A stretch of DNA of 64,000 nucleotides, from positions 11,426,001 to 11,490,000 of the forward strand of contig JAZBRS010000054.1 in NCBI GenBank assembly GCA_037176725.1. Reading direction: 5' to 3'. Shown here one piece after another: positions 21,567-34,381 of the stretch. The first letter of the stretch is position 1. Each line of letters begins with the position of its first letter. The notes under the pieces were generated by a model. It was not told the origin of the DNA. It did no database searches and was given only the letters and a program-made list of their open reading frames with translations. This DNA comes from Posidonia oceanica. Its lineage: Eukaryota > Streptophyta > Magnoliopsida > Alismatales > Posidoniaceae. The translations under genes and the position numbers were made by a program.

Positions 21567-23846
21567 TCACGTTACTTCCGCATACATTTCTATGGCGTAG
21601 CTGCAAGGGACGCGATGGGTGACCAGGGTTAAATCAATAACCACAGGAGCACGTGCTGCGAGCACAGGAGGGGTTACAGGGGGGCCTACTGGATACCGAG
21701 GTGTATCTAAATGGTAAGATTGTTGGGGTGGGAAGGCAAGGGCTGGCTGAGGTCTGCTTAGAAGATGCACAGGGGATTCTAGCTGAGGCCGCCCTAAGAG
21801 GTGGACAGGGGATCTAGGCTGGGCCCTAGCTAGGAGGTGTACAGGGGGTTGAGCCTGAGGAAACACAGCTGGGGGCGCGAAGGGGCGCTCCGGCCTGGCA
21901 CGCGGTCGGATCATGTGAATTCCCGACTCAGAGCCGGCAACAGCCGCAAGATAGAGATTAACAGAGAAAGGCTCAGAGATATCAAAGATCAGATCAGAGG
22001 GGTCTATTACAGATGTAGTAGGCCCAGAAGGAAAGACAGAGTGAATGCCTGAGGTTCCCGCCCCTCCTGGATAAGAGTGCTTCGATAGAGGTTGGCGGAT
22101 AATGCCAGAATGAGGGGGAGCAGCTGAATGAGCAGATGCATGTGTGTGTGCTTGAGTGGGTGCCTCGTGCGTGTCAATCACAATCGTTCCTGATTCGATT
22201 AAGTCCTGAATTGCGTTCCGCAGGGAGTAGCAATTATCCGTCGAATGCCCGACACTTCGATGGAAATTACAAAAGAGGTTCGCCATAAACCAATGCAGCA
22301 AGGGATTTGGGGGCGGGCAAACCTCCGGGAACTTCAGGAGCGATGCAACCTTTGGCAAGATGGCCATAAGCGGTTCCACCAGTGGGGCAAACTTCCGCTT
22401 CTCAGTGGGTGGCCTTCTTTGCCTCTGGTACGAGCCTTGCTGAACGGGTGCAGTGGGGTAGACCGGTCTAGCGGTGGTAGTGATCTGTGGTGTGGGTGGA
22501 TTCCTAGGTGTAGGAGCATACACCATCTGAGCTGGGGCAGGCCGGGACGGCAAGTGAACAAGCACAGCAGGAGAATCGACGAATGCAACAGCGGTCTTCG
22601 GCGAGTCTTTCTTCTTGGGACGGTTGTTGCTGCTACCGCTATTGTTGTTGGAGGTGCTGCTGTTGGCACTATTACTGCTGATCGCGGCATGCTTAGCGAA
22701 CGCAGAGAGAGCCGGGAAGTTGCCACTCCGCAAAGAACTCTCCACGCGCGCTCCAGCTCGGATAAGTGCTGCAAAAGTAGTGACTGGTTGAATGCTAAGC
22801 AGAGCTCCGAGAGATGGCTGCGCCCCTTTGATAACGATCTAAATAGACTCCTCGTCAGAGGGTCTATCTCGAACCTGTGAAGCAAGGGCGCGTCAACAGC
22901 CGACGTACTCCCCGAACGGCTCGCTGGGATTCTACTTGGTTACGATCAAGTCCACCCACTTTGGGACTAGATCAAGGTTGAAGGAGTATTGTTCCAGGAA
23001 CGCCTGACTGAGGTCGTTCCAAGTCTTGATGGCTAACATATCAAGCGATGTGAACCACTTGAGTGCCGGCCCGGTCAAGCTCTTCTGGAACAGGCGGATC
23101 AGCAACCTCTCGTCAGCCTGAAGCTGAGCGAGATCACCACAATACGCCTTCAGGTGTGCTTCGGGGCAGCCCCTACCATTGTATTTATCGAAGTACGGGA
23201 TTTTGAACTTCGGTGGGAGTACCGCCTCTGGAAAGCAACAGAGGTCCCGGAATTGGTAGGTCTGGTGCTGAGTACCCTGCACTAATCGTAGTGCCTTCTC
23301 CAAGACATCCATCCGGTTGTTGATGGGGTCTGGATTTGCTGCCATAGGAGAGGGATCGGCAGGGGTAGTAAGCACATATGCCGAATGGGTTGCACCTAAG
23401 TGCTCCTCCGGATCACCATAGCGTCGCCTGGTGGAGCAACGGGATGGCCGACGTATCTGTGCTGGGGAACTGTGTATGCAGGGATGTATGCAAGGTTCTG
23501 GGCCTGATGCAAGGGAGGAGGGTAGATGACATGCTGTGCTATGGGAGGGGTAGGATGCTGGAGCACTAGTTGCTGTACAGGCGGGGTGCCAGACAGCGAG
23601 CCAATAGGGTATTGGGCTCCAGCCAGCCCAAAGGACTGACCACCAGGGGGAAGGAGAGCATGCTGTGCTAAGTGTTGTGCAGAAGGAGGCGGTAAATGGG
23701 CCCCCACCATCTGAACCGTGAGCAGTTGAGACGATGGTCGAGGCGGAGGTGTAGAGGTAAATGCATGAAATGCAGGAACTGGCCTCAAAGGAACCTCAGA
23801 AGCGACAGGAGTAAAGGAGAGACGAACTGATAGAGCCATGCCCTGC
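21567..23846 (-). pseudogene. gag: Element II gag, middle and C-terminal part
   Basis: Three frames give gag: a P/Q/H-rich stretch (23846-23396), the capsid part (23375-22932) with FDKYNGRGCPEAHLKAY and GPALKWFTSLD, and the C-terminal part (22745-21567). The last contains a C-x2-H-x4-H-x4-C zinc knuckle (CNFH, VGHSTDNC) and a long proline-rich tail. Between 22932 and 22745 at least three stops interrupt the frame, and a 1-base loss near 23396 shifts it. Element I inserted at 23846; the first part of gag is at 56887-57320. Confidence 0.88.
23842..23846. repeat. Target site duplication CCTGC (left) of element I
   Basis: CCTGC precedes TGTTGACACT and recurs at 56882-56886 directly after TACTACA. 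The sequence on both sides is contiguous gag of element II when the insertion is removed. Confidence 0.93.
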
Positions 23847-25735
23847 TGTTGACACTCCATTTTAACAGGCTAAATCAATTGGAATCTTCTGGTGGCTTCT
23901 GGATCCAAATCTAGGTCCAAACCTACACATTCCTTTTCATCCTTCTCTCCAAAACTAGCCCAAACTTAACCTAAAATCACACCTCTTTCCCAAGCGCAAA
24001 AACTACCCAAAAACCATAGGAAAACTCACCATCCCCAACTTAACAAACCTACCAAAAACCCTTAGAAATTTCAAACCAAAACCACTACCCAAAATCCTAG
24101 AAAACTTGGGTAAAACTACCCTTTTTCTACACCTCAAAAACCTTCCAAAACCTTCCCAAATCCAAACCCAAACCCTAGTTCCAATACTAGAGACCCTAGT
24201 CTACACACTTCCTAAATTTCACCTCTTTTCTAAACCTCTAACCCATTCATTTCTTCAAATTATCCTTTTCTTTCTCTTCGATTACTCTTTTCTCTCTCCT
24301 CTCTCTCCTGATTATTCTCCTTCTTTTCACTCCCTTCTCTCTCTTCTTCTTGCTTGGCTGTGGGCCCACCCCGTGCATCTATTCCTTCTGCATTTTATTT
24401 ATATTTTTATTTTATTTTTAGCTTATTTCTTGATTTTCTAATATTAATTTTCCTTCAACTCCTCTCTTCCCTCTTTACTCCTTTTTTCCTTTTTCTCTTC
24501 CTTTTCTTTTTTCTTTTCCTTTCTTCTACTAAATCCCTAAAAAACCCTTGGAAAAAAACCTTTAAAACTTTAAAACAAGAGAAAAACAAATCAAAATCCT
24601 AAAAAGAAATAATTAAAAACTTAAACAAGCAATTAAAAACAAAAACCTAACTAAAACTAAAAACCATGAATGCAATCTAAAAAATGTAAAACAAACAAAA
24701 AGAAAATACTACAAAATCAAGTAAAAATCAAAATATAATCAAAACAAACCAAAAGTAAAAACCCTATTAAAAAAAAAAACAAACCCTAAGAAGAAAGAAA
24801 AAATTAAAAACACTAAGACAAATAATTAAGGGAAAACCTAACTTAACAAATCTAAAAAGAACAATTTAAAAACTTACTTGAAAAAGAAAAAGAAACAATC
24901 AAAAATTTAAAAACACTTAATTAAAAACTTAACAAGAAAAACTTAACTAAAAATATTAAAAGGACTTAACAAACAAAATTAAAAACAAATCGAAGAAGAC
25001 TTAAGAAAATCCTAAATCAAAAGCCAAACTCACCCTAATTAATCTAAAAGCAATCCATCAAAAAATCATAATTAAAAATCCCAAAGACTTAATAAGAAAA
25101 ACTCAACTAAAAAACAATTAAAAAACTTAACAAACATTTAAACCAAATCAAAAACAATTTAAAGAAAACTTAAAATCCTAATCAAACATTAAAACTCCTT
25201 CTAATCTTAATTAACTAATTAAAAACAATCATCAAAAACCTAATCAAAAAATCCTAACTTAAACAACTACCTTAAAAACATTTTCAAATCTTTTTTATTT
25301 TTATTTTCATTTTATTTTTCTTCTCCCTCTTCTTCTTCTTTTCTTTTTCTTCCTTTCTTCTTCTTTCTTTTTCAATTTTCCTGCTGGTCCGGCCCAAACC
25401 CTTCCCTCCTTCCTTCTTCTCTTTTTTCTTTTATTTTTCTCTCTGCGCGCAGGCCCAGCCCATGGCCAACACTTCTCCCCTTCTTCTTCCTTCTTCCTCT
25501 TCAGCTTCACTTCCTTCCCGCGAACCAACCAACTCCCTCCCTCCATTCAAATTTGATCTTCTCCCTCTCGATCACCTCACCTATAGCTCACTTCTCTTCT
25601 CTCAGCTCTCTCAGCGACTTCTCCAGGGGCATTTATTGCCAGTCACCCTCGCCGACTGCCTCTCCAATCGAGCTGCAGTGATCGCGCCGGTGGGATTTCA
25701 AATCCTCAGCCCGCGCCAGCCGCTTCGAGCCCCTG

Positions 25736-25746
25736 TTTAAAACCTC
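25736..25746 (+). promoter_or_regulatory. Candidate TATA element of the large LTR
   Basis: TTTAAAACCTC aligns with the same sequence at 52859-52869, GATAAAGCCTC at 36232, and GATAAAACCTC (inverted) at about 62756-62766. The position and conserved AT core fit a core promoter, with a start about 30 bp downstream. Weak evidence; LTR A lacks an obvious equivalent. Confidence 0.35.
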
Positions 25747-27094
25747 ACTTCCACTCCTCCTTCCAGCACCTTTTGGCATTCTGAGAGAACACCTGAGCGA
25801 GCGTGAGAGCCTTCAGCATTTCCTTCTTCATCCTCTGCCAGAAGAACCAGCAGCTTCCTTCTCCCTTCAGCCCCCTTCCAGCCAGCAAAAACCATCCATT
25901 TCCTTACTCGATCCTTCACCCAGAATACTCCTCCTTCACTGCCTTTTGTCGTCTTGAGAGAGAGAGAGCATCCAGAGCTCTCGAGAGCACCCGATCCTCT
26001 CCTCCTTCCTCTGCAAAATCAGCATCTTCTTCCTCTCCCATTCCACCAATCCAGAAGCCTCCAACACCCAGTAAAACCACTCCCATTTCACCCCCCAATC
26101 TCGACCAAACCTCCAGCAATCCAGCCCCCCATTCCACAGCCAAAACCATCTCAGAAACCACCCTCTAATCACCTGAATCCGCAGCAGAACCCAACACCTC
26201 CACTTTCCAAAATTCCAAGCACCACTGACTACCAAATCCCCCCAAACTCCACCCAGATACTCGCCTGATCATCACCTCCCTAAAACACCAGAGCCCCAGC
26301 CTTCACCCTCACCACAACTAATATCCTCCACAACAAACAGTTGTGCCGTTTTCTGTCCAGAAATCCACTCACCAGCTATCTCCCAAACCAAGCTTCCAAA
26401 GCCCAATTTAAACCCTTCCACTCCATCACCCAACCTCCAGAAACCCACCAGTAGCTCCCGTTCAGCCCGAGGAGTAGTACATCACCACCCCCACCTCAGG
26501 CGACTCCTGCAGCACCCGAAAATCCCATCTTCTTCCTCCAGCATCAGAGCTTCACTCCGAGCGTCCAGGAAGAATCGGAGGACTCCACGGAATTCATTCC
26601 GATCTTCGCGAGCCACCAGAGACGTCCGCAGCTGCCAGACGAGCCTCACCGGCATCTGCAGAAGCAGCCCACGTCGGGGGAGCGCTCTGGGCGTCGAAAC
26701 AGGTATTGCACCCTCCCATTAGCTTAGTTTCTTTCTCTTCTTGCTCCTCCACCCCTTAGAATAGGATTCTGGTCCCTATCGCGAATAGTCAACGCTGCCG
26801 TCTCCTTTCTTCTCCGGCGAGCTCAGAGGTCGCCCCACCGCTCCGGTTAGCAGAAAGCACTTCTGATCGTCGTCTAAGGTCCGCACGAGCTCCAGGAGCA
26901 CGATCCTGCCTCTGGTTTCCCCTAGCATCGCGTCGATCGTCCGGGCTACCTCTGAACAGTTCGGCAGGCTCTGTCGTCTTCTCCGGCCATCCTCAGGCCA
27001 TGTCACGCCTCGCAGACGCTGCACCAATCTCCGCACGGCTCCGGAGCAGGTCGCCTGCCGATCAGCACTTCCCTAGCATCCCTCCTCCGCCATT

Positions 27095-27130
27095 CATGGC
27101 CGCTGGTAGCTCTATGCTACAGTGTCCATG
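27095..27130 (+). ncRNA. Conserved LTR hairpin (5' LTR of element I)
   Basis: The arms CATGGCCGCTGGTAGC and GCTACAGTGTCCATG pair with one C/U mismatch and one bulged G. The mismatch lies where LTR A has A-U and the element II LTR has C-G. Confidence 0.55.
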
Positions 27131-27610
27131 GCCGCTGCAAATTACTGTGCCTTTATTTCTCTTAATTAAGCTAATTTTGCCATATATTGCATTTCTAGCT
27201 TCTGTTTTTATTTTATTGCATTCTAGTCCTGCCATCGTTTAAGATTCATTTAAGTTTGAATTTAAATCATATGAAATTGCATGAAAAATCTAAAAAATTG
27301 TCTAATTGCTTTCCAGTCCTCCTACTGTGTTTTCCTTTTAGATTTATTTTAGTTCAGGCCCTGTAGTTTTTTATTTTTGCATTCCAGTCCATTAGTTGAT
27401 AATCTCATTTAATACTCTGATTTTACCTTAGTAAACTGCATGTTAAATCCTCTCTTTTTCTTTATTTGCCTTTCGGTCCTCTGATCTGTTAATCAAAGCA
27501 TTTATTTTCCATCTTTTCTTACTGCATTGCATTTTTTGCCCCATGCATTTTAATTTTTGCACATAGGTCCTTCATCTGCATGCACAGCATCTGTTTTTTA
27601 GCATTTTTTC

Positions 27611-27970
27611 TTATAAAATTGCATTTTAGACCCTGTGTGTTTTAAAATTACACATACGTCATCTGCATATTTATAAAACTCATTTAAATACATATTTTTG
27701 CTTATAAAATTGCATTTTAGACCCTGCATATTTAAAAATTGCACATAAGTCCACTGATTAATTCACAGACCATTTAAAATCACAGTTCTCCTTATAAAAT
27801 TGCATTTCAACCCCTGCATGTTTCAAAATTACATGTTAGTCCTCCACATGATTTCAAAACTTATTCAAATGCATGTTTACCTTATTAAATTGTATTTTAA
27901 ACCCTGCATTTTGTAAAATTGCACTCAGACTCCCAAGTTTTCAAAAACCTTGCGTATAAGTCCCTAATTT
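27611..27970 (+). repeat. 90-bp tandem repeats in the 5' LTR of element I
   Basis: The words TTATAAAATTGCATTT or close variants begin at about 27611, 27702, 27792 and 27882, a spacing of 90-91 bp. Each unit also holds a second AATTGCA or AATTACA word. Corresponding units lie in the 3' LTR at 54735-55090. Confidence 0.75.
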
Positions 27971-28805
27971 TTCAAAATTCTTGCATTTAGGTCCCCCACT
28001 TTTTCAAAACTTGCATATAGGTTCCTAAGTTTTCTGAAAAGTCATTCTTAGGTCCTTTCTTGTATTCCTGCATGCAATCGCATCCATGCATCTTTGCATT
28101 TGGCATTTTTGCACACACCTAAGCACACTTAGCTCCCATTTACATGGGAGGACCTATTTTGCACACCCCTAGGACCTCCTTTAAACTTAGATCCACTTTT
28201 CTCCCCTATTCTGGCCCTTCTGCCTTGAAGCCAGCATATCATCTGATCTGGCCGCCGGATCTTCTCAACCAAGCTACCTGGACAACCCCGGTGGAGCGCT
28301 CTTCTACATGGACCAAGCATTTCTCAGATCAGGTTTCAGATTTCCATGGTAAGTCCTCCTGAACCCCTGCACAGCATTCATTTGCACATCATTTGCATTG
28401 CGTGCATGGTTTTTGCTTTCTGTTTCCTCGAGCATATAGATTAGGACTCCCTCTTCCTATCTATCTACTCTGTCTCTCCTTTTCGCGTACTCTCAGTACC
28501 TTGTGTTGTGTTTCCCCTGGATTCACTACTAATTGCGACTTTCTTCCTCCTTTTCCACGATCCGATCGCATCGCGAGCTTTGGCAGCGTGCGAGACACAT
28601 CGTGGGACACTTTGGTGGGAAACAATCACAAGACAGTGATAATCCCTCCACTTGCTTCCCTTCTCCTTTGTAGGTCTTCACACCTACATTGCGCGGTCCT
28701 TAAACAGCATTCATTCTCACACTTGCGCTGTTTGCTCCCCTTTGCTTCTCCTACTCTTCCCCTTTGCATCTGCATCCGCATGGCTTTATCAATGTTTTAT
28801 TTCGC

Positions 28806-29105
28806 CTGCTTTGGCATCGTTTTGCGTGCCCGCTTTGTTTTGGCACCGTTTTGCGTGCCGCTTTGTTTTGGCACCGTTTTGCGTGTCCCCGCTCTGTCTT
28901 TGGCATCGTTTTGCGTGCACGCTTTGTCTTCTTACACCGTTTCGCGTGCCGCTTCTGTTTCTTGCACCGTTTTGCGTGTTGGCTTTGTTTTCTGCACTGT
29001 TTCACGTGTTGCCTTGTTTTCTCGCACCGTTTTGCATGCCGCTTTGCTTCCTTGCACCGTTTCACGTGCCGCTTCTATTTCTCGCATCGCTTTGCGTATT
29101 TTATG
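28806..29105 (+). repeat. 30-bp LTR satellite, about 10 units
   Basis: Same unit as in LTR A (GCACCGTTTTGCGTG core). One more unit is present than in the 3' LTR (55935-56195). Confidence 0.85.
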
Positions 29106-29806
29106 CTGTTTTCTCTTGCATGTCGCCCGCATTGATTAGTTTTACCGCCGTTTTGCTTTTCCGCTTGCATTTGCATATAGGACAGTGATGCTTATTGCCT
29201 GGAGTTCTCACGAGCCAGGTTTCGACCGGTTCGGAACACAGACAGCGCTGCTGAGTACTTAGACTGCACGTTTACTTCCTTGCATTGCATCCCATCACTT
29301 AGAGCACACCTTTGAGCATTCATTCAGGCATTCATTGGCACTTAGGCATTCAAACCTGCATTTCCCTGTGTATGCGAGCGTAAGCCTAGAAAGACCGATT
29401 CTCGGGCGTGTCGAGGGTGCCTAACACCTTCCCCGCACGTAACAGGAGTCCTTGCCCAGTCTTTTGGCCCGTAATGACCATATTGCCCTTATCCTAGGCA
29501 TGAGTCATATCATTTGCATTCATTTGCATTTGTTTTCCTTTGCATTGCTTTGCATTGCATCCTTTGCTTGGTTTTGCGTGTTAATCCACGCATTTTCCTT
29601 ATTTTCCTTGTCTCCCGATAATAGACACGGTGGCGACTCTGAATTGTCTTATCTTCTTCTTTTCTTATCTTTTCTCCTTTGTTTCAAGTGTTTTCGAGTT
29701 GAGCCTTCCTCCTCGGACATAGCCGCTTATAATGAGCCTGATTCCGATCGTGCATGCGAGCTCTTGGTAGTGTGCATGGACGATCTGAACACCGGGATTA
29801 CTACAG

Positions 29807-29824
29807 TGGCGACTCCGCTGGGGA
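29807..29824 (+). other. Primer binding site of element I
   Basis: TGGCGACTCCGCTGGGGA starts two bases after the LTR end. Element II has the identical site at 58637-58654 (minus). Ogre elements are reported to prime with a tRNA-Arg; I infer the same tRNA here from recall of that family, without a tRNA alignment. Confidence 0.85.
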
Positions 29825-31130
29825 TAGACAGACTCCAGCTTTCGCTTCTGGCTTTTTCGCTCGCCGCTTTCGCAGTTTTGCTTGCCTTTGTTTGCCTCTT
29901 TTACCTGTTTTGGTCGCTCTTCTATGCAAACTCCTAGCGAGTCACCTCGTGGTTACTCTGCTTAGGTTTTGCACCTCCTTTGCCTTGGCATTTGCTCTGT
30001 CTTGCTCTGCTTTGTTTCTGTTGCTTGTTTACTTACTTATTTCCTTGCTTCTGCTCTTATTTGCTTTATAGCTTACCTGTCTTTAGCTTCTTTATCTTGC
30101 TTGCTTATTATTGCTTTATTTCCTACACAATGCATGTCTACATACTTGTTTGGCAACAATACATGCTTTTTGAGTGATGAATGCTTCTTTTACACACTTG
30201 CTATGTCACTACACACGCACATGTCCTGTATATATGCCTTTTGACATGATGAATGTTTCTCTTCACTATCATGCTCACAAACACCCGCACATGATATGCA
30301 CTTGCCTTTTGCTCTATTGTATGTTGTTTGCTTGCCATATTTGATTGATTTTCTTCCCTTTCGCACATGCCTTGCCTAGGATAGTAGAGACTGTTTGCTC
30401 TCCCCATGGTTAACTAAAAATGGCAAGTAAAAAGAACTTTTAGGAGCAACTAGAGACTCCAAACAATCCTGCACCCCCTTGGGTTAATAAAATGCGCAAG
30501 ATAAAAACTTTAAGCAATTGCATAAGCATCATATAGGGCATGCATTCTTCTCATCTGAGTCCACCTACTAGTCTGCGAAGGACTGTTCCGACCTCTTGTT
30601 CCACCACTTCTGGCGTGGGCCAAGTCAGTCGGTCTGTCCCCCCTTGTCCAGGGGTCGTGTCGGTGTAGTGGAGAGTACTGACCCCGCTTTGGCGGGGTCA
30701 AGGCCACTAACGCACCACCTTGTTATTTCCTTAGCTCTGGTTAGGAGTTCGACAGGGAGCCTACTTTTTCTGACTTGAGTCGGTGACCCGTACACCTGGG
30801 GATACTCGGAGTAGATCACCTACTAGGATACACTAGATAGGTGAGGGGGGCATACTAGAAAGCATACATATCATTCATGTCATCTAACTTAACTCATTTA
30901 CATCTATCTTTTAGTTTCTAATCCTTGATTGTCTCTGTTCGTGTCAGCAGTGATCGGTAAGCGAGTTCCCTTGCTAGAGCTCGAGTACTGTCCCTTTCTG
31001 ACACCCCTGTTGCGACCTTGTTCGCGACCATTTCCTTTCTGAGCTATCCGCCTTTGCGACGATAGCTCCTATTAGGAATCGCCCTTTGCATACCCGTCGC
31101 AACCCTATTCTCACACGCTCTAGGTCAGCA
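29825..31130 (+). other. 5' leader of element I
   Basis: 1.3 kb lies between the primer site and the first gag ATG (31131). It is T-rich to 30400. A perfect 8-bp stem GACCCCGC/GCGGGGTC with a TTTG loop lies at 30680-30699. No ORF is shared with the element II leader (57321-58636). Confidence 0.7.
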
Positions 31131-33843
31131 ATGGCCCAGTACGTCAGTGAGCCTCCCTTTACTCTTGTCTCGGATGGTGTTTCCGCTCCAACCCCTCCGG
31201 TTGCTCCTTCTGTCCCCTTTGCTCCTTTTCCGACGCCAGGGTTTCCTCCCCTAACGCCTCTGGTATCTCAATATGTTCCGGGACACTGGCAAGCTACTCT
31301 TCCTTCGGATCCAGTCACCGAGTCTATCTTGATGACCGTTACTCGCGTTTCGAAGACACCATTGCCCCCTCCTTCCCAGAGATACGTCGCCTTTGACATC
31401 CCTCCTACCGCTGCTGCGACTTTCACTATAGTACCTGTTCCCCCCGGACAGTCTGTGTTCGTGCCATTTGCTTCTCAATCCTCACCAACGCTGCACTTCA
31501 GCGTTCCCGCTGACGGAACGCCTGAGGCTCAGTCCCAGCACCTGATGGAGCTTGCCTAGAGACTGCAGGGCATGACTCTATCGGTTCATCCCTCTTGTAC
31601 TCCTGTCGCTTCTGAGGTTCCTTTGAGGTCAGTTCCAGCATTTCATCCATTTACCTCTATACCTCTGCCTCGACCATCGTCTCAACTGCTCACGGTTCCG
31701 ATGATGGGGGCTCGTTTACCACCTCCTTCTGCACAACACTTAGCACAACATGCTCCTCTTCCCCCTGGTGGTCAGTCCTTTGGGCTGGCTGGAGCCCAGT
31801 ACCCTACTGGCTCGCTGTCTGGCACCCCGCCTGTGCAACAACTGGTGCTCCAGCATCCTACCCCTCCCACAACACAGCATGTCACCTACCCTCCTCCCTT
31901 GCATCAGGCCCAGAACCCTGCATACATCCCTGCATACACAGTTCCCAGCACAGATACGCTGGCCATCCCGTTGCTACACTAGGCGACGCTATGGTAGATC
32001 CAGAGGAGCACTTAAGTGCGACCCATTCGGCATATCTGCTCACTACCCTCGCCGATCCCTCTCCTATGGCAGCAAATCCAGACCCCATTAATAACCGGAT
32101 GGATGTCTTGGAGAAGGCACTACGACTAGTGCAGGGTACTGAGCACCAGACTACCAATTCCGGGACCTCTGTTGCTTTCTAGAGGCGGTACTCCCTCCGA
32201 AGTTCAAAATCCAGGACTTCGACAAATACAATGGTAGGGGCTGCCCCGAAGCACACCTGAAAGCGTATTGCGATGATCTCGCTCAGTTTCAGGCTAATGA
32301 GAGGTTGCTAATCTGCCTGTTCCAGAAGAACTTGACCGGGCCGGCACTCAAGTGGTTCACATTGCTTGATATGTCAGCCATCAAGACTTGAAACGACCTC
32401 AGTCAAGCGTTCCTAGAACAATACTCCTTCAACCTCGATCTAGTCCCAAAGTGGGCGGACTTGATCGCAACCAAGCAGAATCCCAGCGAGCCGTTCGGGG
32501 AGTACGTCGGCCGCTGGCGCGCCCTTGCTTCACAGGTTCGAGATAGACCCTCTAACGAGGAGTCTATTAAGATCGTTATCAAAGGGGCGCAGCCATCTCT
32601 CGGGGCTCTGCTTAGCATTCAACCAGTCACTACTTTTGCAGCACTTATCCGAGCTGCAGCGCGCGTGGAGAGTTCTCTACGGAGTGGCAACTTCCTGGCT
32701 CTCTCTGCGTTCGCTAAGCAGGCCGCGATCAGCAGTAACAGTGCCAATAGCAGCACCTCCAACAACAACAGCGGTAGCAGCAACAACCGTCCCAAGAAGA
32801 AAGATGCTCCGAAGACCGCTGTTGCATTTGTCGACTCTCCTGCTGTGCCTGTTCACTTGCCATCCCGGCCTGCCCCAGCTCAGATGGTGTATGCTCCTGC
32901 ACCTAGGAATCCACCCACACCACAGATAACTACCACCGCTAGACTGGTCTACCCCGCCGCACCGGTTCAGCAAGGCTCATACCAGAGGCAAAGAAGGCCA
33001 CCCACTGAGAAGCGGAAGTTCGCCCCACTGGTGGAACCGCTCATGGCCATCTTGCCAAAGGTTGCATCGCTCCTGAAGTTCCCGGAGGTTCGCTCGCCCC
33101 TAAATCCCTTGCCGCATTGGTTTATGGCGAACCTCTTTTGCAATTTCCATCGAAGTGTCGAGCATTCGACGGATAATTGCTACTCCCTACGGAACGCAAT
33201 TCAGGACTTAATCGAATCAGGAACGATTGTGATTGACACGCACGAGGCACCCACTCAAGCACACACACATGCATCTGCTCATTCAGCTGCTCCCCCTCAT
33301 TCTGGCATTATCCGCCAACCTCTATCGAAGCACTCTTATCCAGGAGGGGCGGGAACCTCAGGCATTCACTCTGTCTTTCCTTCTGGGCCTACTACATCTG
33401 TAATAGACCCCTCTGATCTGATCTCTGATATCTCTGAGCCTTTCTCTGTTAATCTCTATCTTGCGGCTGTTGCCGGCTCTGAGTCGGGAATTCACATGAT
33501 CCGACCGCGTGCCAGGCCGGAGCGCCCCTTCGCGCCCCCTGCTGTGCTTCCTCAGGCTCAACCCCCTGTACACCTCCTAGCTAGGGCCCAGCCTAGATCC
33601 CCTGTCCACCTCTTAGGGCGGCCTCAGCTAGAATCCCCTGTGCATCTTCTAAGCAGACCTCAGCCAGCCCTTGCCTTCCCACCCCAACAATCTTACCATT
33701 TAGATACACCTCGGTATCCAGTAGGCCCCCCTGTAACCCCTCCTGTGCTCGCAGCACGTGCTCCTGTGGTTATTGATTTAACCCTGGTCACCCATCGCGT
33801 CCCTTGCAGCTACGCCATAGAAATGTATGCGGAAGTAACGTGA
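31131..33843 (+). pseudogene. gag: Element I gag
   Basis: The ATG at 31131 (MAQYVSEP) is conserved with element II at 57320. The N-terminal third is P/S/T/V-rich. TAG at 31557, a 1-base loss near 31950, another near 32150 and stops near 32180 and 32390 break the capsid part. From 32461 the frame is open to the TGA at 33841 and includes a P/S/N-rich stretch, a C-x2-H-x4-H-x4-C knuckle (CNFH...EHSTDNC) and a proline-rich tail. The first H of the GHST motif is kept but the preceding G is E, unlike element II. Gag would form the particle around the element RNA. Confidence 0.88.
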
Positions 33844-34381
33844 TCGGGGAGGGTCTACAGACCCCCAGCACCGGTAGTTAGGCCAAACTATCCTGAGCCT
33901 GCTATGCCCCCACCCTCTAACCAACCCATAGCAGATCCGGCCTCAAACCTACCTGTAGCAAGCCAAATCCCTGCCCAACCTGTAGCAACCCAATCTCCTG
34001 TGACTACCCCTTTAGAGCTTGCCAAAACTACCCCTCCTGCTGCCAAGAAAAACCAACCCAAAGCTGACATAACCTCTTAACTTAAGAAGGTTAAAGCCGA
34101 CATTTCCATTTGGGACCTAATCCACACCTCTGTCGAATACCGCGAGGCTTTTCTTCGCGTGTTCCAAGCCACCTGTGTGTCCCAATATATTGAGCCTTCA
34201 GCTTTGGAAAGCATGTAGGGATGATTGCGGCGCCCTAGGTCATCTCTTTTACGAGTGATGAGCTGCCTCCAGCGGGGATTAATCACAATCAACCCATGTT
34301 CGTCACGGTTCAGTTCAAAAACTTTCGCATTCCTCTAACGCTGGTTGATAACGGGTCAGGCCTTAATGTCTGCCCCTTGCG
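33844..34381 (+). pseudogene. pro: Element I gag-protease spacer and start of protease
   Basis: The frame after the gag TGA is rich in P, A and T and runs to a TAA at 34078-34080, then to the LKKVKADISIWDLIHTS segment typical of Tat elements. It breaks again near 34220 and reaches the protease motif LVDNGSGLNVCPL at about 34340-34378. The sequence is cut at 34381 by solo LTR C, and about 127 bp of protease present in element II are missing. Confidence 0.8.

Larger units (their letters stand above)
14345..23846 (-). mobile_element. Element II, pol-side part (Tat/Ogre-type Ty3/gypsy)
   Basis: This is the 3' part of a minus-strand element whose 5' part lies at 56882-64000. It aligns throughout with the plus-strand element I (31560-46735). 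It is cut on the right by element I after the gag base 23846 and on the left by element III at 14344. Order on the minus strand is gag, protease, long linker, RT, RNase H, archaeal-type RNase H, integrase, then a non-coding tail. Stops and at least two frameshifts disable it. Confidence 0.9.
23847..29805 (+). repeat. 5' LTR of element I, 5959 bp
   Basis: It starts TGTTGACACT and ends GATTACTACA, followed by G and the primer site. It has the same part order as LTR A. A TATA-like TTTAAAACCTC lies at 25736. It carries the conserved hairpin (27095-27130), 90-bp AATTGCAT repeats (27611-27970), a short palindrome (28133-28150), about ten 30-bp satellite units (28806-29105), the GC-rich block (29369-29460) and the relic primer site (29631). 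It differs from the 3' LTR by one satellite unit and a 20-bp indel near 29520. Confidence 0.95.

Noticed and set aside
25462..25740. ORF starting MANTSPLLLPSSSSAS in the element I LTR as a signal-peptide protein
   Set aside because: It lies in the C/T-rich part of the LTR, and the homologous frames in LTRs A, C and element II are not kept.
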